A stretch of DNA of 7,658 nt, taken from contig JASIJN010000439.1 in assembly GCA_030050125.1 (NCBI GenBank), positions 1 to 7,658 of the forward strand, written 5' to 3'. Position numbers and translations under genes: made by a program. This document shows, piece after piece, positions 5,789 through 7,658 of this stretch (position 1 is its first letter; each line of letters opens with the position of its first letter). The DNA is from Streptosporangiaceae bacterium (GTDB lineage: Bacteria > Actinomycetota > Actinomycetes > Streptosporangiales > Streptosporangiaceae). The notes under the pieces are model-generated. The model saw nothing but the letters and a program-made list of their open reading frames with translations. It did no database searches and was not told where the DNA came from.

Positions 5789-7015
5789 TCACGCGACCGT
5801 GGTGGCCTCCCGGCCGGCGTCCTGAATTTTTGAACGCGCCGGCCCCCGCCGGGCCGAGATCGACCGGGCAGCCTGTTCCGCGCGGCGCAGGGTCGCGAGC
5901 ACGTTGCCGCTGGCCAGTTTGCCGCAGTCCGCCTCGCTCCAGCCCCGGCCGAGCAACTCGGCGATCAGCGCCGGATAGCAGGACACGTCCTCGAGGCCCT
6001 CGGGCAGCCAGTCCACGCCGTCGTAGTCGCTGCCGATGCCGACGTGGTCGACCCCGGCCACCTCCCGCACATGCTCGACGTGGTCGGCCACCTCGGCCAG
6101 GGTGACCGCCGGCCTCGGGTGCGCGGCGATCCACGCCTCCCGCTCCTCGCGCATCTGCCCCCGGCCGGGCACGTTGTTCAGGCTGAGCCCGCGGCTCTCC
6201 ATGTCCTCGGCGAACTGACGCTCCCAGTCGCGGCAGGCCTGGGAGATGAACGCGGGCACGAAGTTCACCATGCACGTGCCGCCGTTGTCCGCCAGCCTGG
6301 CCAGGACGTCGTCCGGCACGTTCCTGGGGTGGTCGCAGAGGGCCAGCGCCGAGGAGTGGGAGAAGATGACCGGCGCCTCGGCCACGTCCAGCGCGTCGCG
6401 CATCGTGCCCGGCGAGACGTGCGACAGGTCGACCAGCATGCCGAGCCGCTGCATCTCGCGCACCACCTCGCGGCCGAACTCGCTCAGCCCGCCGATGGCC
6501 GGCTCGTCGGTCGCCGAGTCGGCCCAGGGCAGGTTGCGGTTGTGGGTCAGGGTCATGTACCGGACGCCGAGCGCGTAGAGCGCCCGCAGCGTGCCCAGCG
6601 AGCAGCCGATGGAGTGGCCGCCCTCGGCGCCGATCAGCGAGGCCACCCGGCCCTGGCCACTGATCCGCTCCACGTCGTCGGCGGTCAGCGCGAGCTCGAG
6701 GGCGTCCGGGTAGCGCCGGATCAGCTCGTGCACCAGGTCGATCTGCTCCAGGGTGGTGGTGACCGCGGTCTCGCCCGCCAGGTCGGCCGAGACGAACACC
6801 GACCAGAACTGGGCGCCGACGCCGCCGCGGGACAGCCGGGGCAGGTCGGTCTGGACCGCCGGGACCGGCCCGGCCAGGTCGGTCGTGTCGACGTCGACCT
6901 CGTCGGCCACCCGCAGCGTCCAGGGCAGGTCGTTGTGCCCGTCGAGGATCGGATGGCGGCTGAGCAGGTCGCGTGCGGCGGTGATGTCCGGGGCATTCAG
7001 GGAGCTACTGGTCAT
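5789..7015 (-). CDS. Membrane dipeptidase-like Zn metallopeptidase (peptidase family M19)
   Basis: Encodes 408 aa. M19 enzymes are binuclear zinc dipeptidases related to mammalian renal dipeptidase, hydrolysing dipeptides, including some with D-residues or dehydro-residues. The metal and catalytic set is complete: 'LDGHNDLPW' (24-32) with His27 and Asp29, bridging Glu131 in 'IGAEGGHSI', His199 in 'VDLSHVS', His220 in 'FSHSSA', Arg231 in '[10 protein letters not shown]', and Asp330 in 'GIGSDYDG'. The spacing is nearly that of the human enzyme up to Arg231. The C-terminus has the usual '[25 protein letters not shown]'-type helix (about 353-377). No signal peptide or lipid anchor is seen, so it is probably cytoplasmic. 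Its ATG lies within the end of the upstream membrane-protein gene (11-bp overlap) and has no evident Shine-Dalgarno, suggesting translational coupling. The substrate and its relation to the sugar operon are unknown; peptide or cell-wall turnover is the general expectation. Confidence 0.95.
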   Translation of the reverse strand: MTSSSLNAPDITAARDLLSRHPILDGHNDLPWTLRVADEVDVDTTDLAGPVPAVQTDLPRLSRGGVGAQFWSVFVSADLAGETAVTTTLEQIDLVHELIRRYPDALELALTADDVERISGQGRVASLIGAEGGHSIGCSLGTLRALYALGVRYMTLTHNRNLPWADSATDEPAIGGLSEFGREVVREMQRLGMLVDLSHVSPGTMRDALDVAEAPVIFSHSSALALCDHPRNVPDDVLARLADNGGTCMVNFVPAFISQACRDWERQFAEDMESRGLSLNNVPGRGQMREEREAWIAAHPRPAVTLAEVADHVEHVREVAGVDHVGIGSDYDGVDWLPEGLEDVSCYPALIAELLGRGWSEADCGKLASGNVLATLRRAEQAARSISARRGPARSKIQDAGREATTVA

Positions 7016-7658
7016 TGGGTAAGCCTACGGAAGCCTGCGGGTGTTCCGGCGCTCCGGCCGTGATCGTTTGCTCAGGCTCGGGTCTCCACCGCCGCGTGGC
7101 GCAGAGCCAGATCAGCGCGACGGTCAGGCCGGTCAGGGCGAGCGGCGCGACGCCCCGGCTGATGACGTCGGCCGCGACGGCCAGCCAGTGCGGCCGCAGG
7201 CCGGTGTAGTAGGTCACGCCGGGCAGTTCGGCCGCGCTGGCCACCACCAGCCGGCCCAGCGCGATCCAGTCCAGCCGGGTGGCCGGCATCACGGCCAGCA
7301 GCGGGAAGATCATGGCGTCGAACCAGGGGCGCTGCTGCGGCGAGGTGACCAGCCAGGCAAGCGCCAGCGCGAGCGCCACCCGGACGGCCGGGCGGGCGGG
7401 CGGCCCTTCGGGCATCCGCCACAGCAGCAGCGCCGCGAGCAGCGCCGCCGCCACGGCCGCTATCACGTCGGTCCGGTGGCTCGGGGCGACCCAGCCCAGC
7501 AACCGGTACAGCAGCTGCCAGGGCTCGTACAGGTCGACCGGGCCGGCCGCGCCCTTGGTCGCCAGGGCCGTCAGCGCGGGCCTCCCGGCCGCCAGGTAGC
7601 TGGGCACCAGGATGGCCGCCGCGCCCAGGGCGGCCCCGGCCAGTGCCTGCGGCGACCG
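7005..7658 (-). CDS. Polytopic membrane protein, polyprenol-phosphomannose-type mannosyltransferase-like (GT-C/GT87-like), C-terminal part
   Basis: The frame is open from the right edge to a TAG at 7005-7007, giving 217 residues of a protein that begins outside the window; the GTG at 7607 is internal, since coding character continues beyond it. Hydrophobic segments are visible at about 5-20, 65-80, 94-104, 115-125, 132-145 and 167-187, followed by a charged cytoplasmic-type tail. The loop '[23 protein letters not shown]' region (34-56) and '[22 protein letters not shown]' region (104-125) resemble actinobacterial lipid-linked mannosyltransferases that use polyprenol phosphomannose (MptA/MptB or GT87-like) to extend envelope lipoglycans. 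The catalytic N-terminal loop lies outside the window, so this remains a resemblance. Codon 7020-7022 is TTA, rare in such genomes. The end overlaps the dipeptidase start by 11 bp, so the two are probably cotranscribed. Confidence 0.65.
   Translation of the reverse strand, partial: RSPQALAGAALGAAAILVPSYLAAGRPALTALATKGAAGPVDLYEPWQLLYRLLGWVAPSHRTDVIAAVAAALLAALLLWRMPEGPPARPAVRVALALALAWLVTSPQQRPWFDAMIFPLLAVMPATRLDWIALGRLVVASAAELPGVTYYTGLRPHWLAVAADVISRGVAPLALTGLTVALIWLCATRRWRPEPEQTITAGAPEHPQASVGLPNDQ

Overview
The window is uniformly GC-rich with a strong third-position G/C bias. Genes are tightly packed with stop/start overlaps, GTG starts are common, and Shine-Dalgarno sequences are mostly weak. 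One end carries a polyprenol-phosphomannose-type mannosyltransferase-like membrane protein. Together these point to a high-GC actinomycete chromosome; I cannot name the genus. I saw no tRNA, rRNA, CRISPR array, transposase or attachment site.

Layout, left to right: (1) the 3' end of a plus-strand GT4-type glycosyltransferase, cut by the left edge, whose end overlaps the convergent purD-like gene by 37 bp. (2) A six-gene minus-strand block, transcribed from about 5652 down to 186: two NarL/LuxR-type response regulators, a DegT/DnrJ/EryC1/StrS sugar aminotransferase, a monotopic phosphoglycosyl transferase (bacterial sugar transferase), an Fmt/ArnA-like N-formyltransferase, and a divergent PurD (ATP-grasp glycine ligase). 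All five internal junctions are 4-nt ATGA or GTGA stop/start overlaps, so the block looks like one translationally coupled operon. (3) A 136-bp, comparatively AT-rich intergenic region holding a likely promoter, a pair of 7-bp direct repeats 11 bp apart, and two palindromes. (4) A minus-strand M19 (renal dipeptidase family) metallopeptidase, itself overlapping by 11 bp the end of (5) a polytopic GT-C-like mannosyltransferase cut by the right edge.

The most interesting point is the enzyme logic of the block. In purine synthesis, PurD ligates glycine to the amine of phosphoribosylamine and a PurN-type transformylase then formylates the glycyl amine. Here a PurD paralogue with a remodelled ATP-grasp loop and an N10-formyl-THF-type formyltransferase sit with a sugar aminotransferase and a polyprenyl-phosphate sugar-1-phosphate transferase. 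I infer a pathway in which a keto-sugar nucleotide is aminated, then possibly glycylated, then formylated, and loaded on a lipid carrier for glycan assembly. The two response regulators at the head of the operon probably control it, but no histidine kinase is visible. The enzyme families are well supported. The ordered glycyl-formyl chemistry is a hypothesis; the simplest alternative is direct formylation of the sugar amine with purD acting in purine synthesis.
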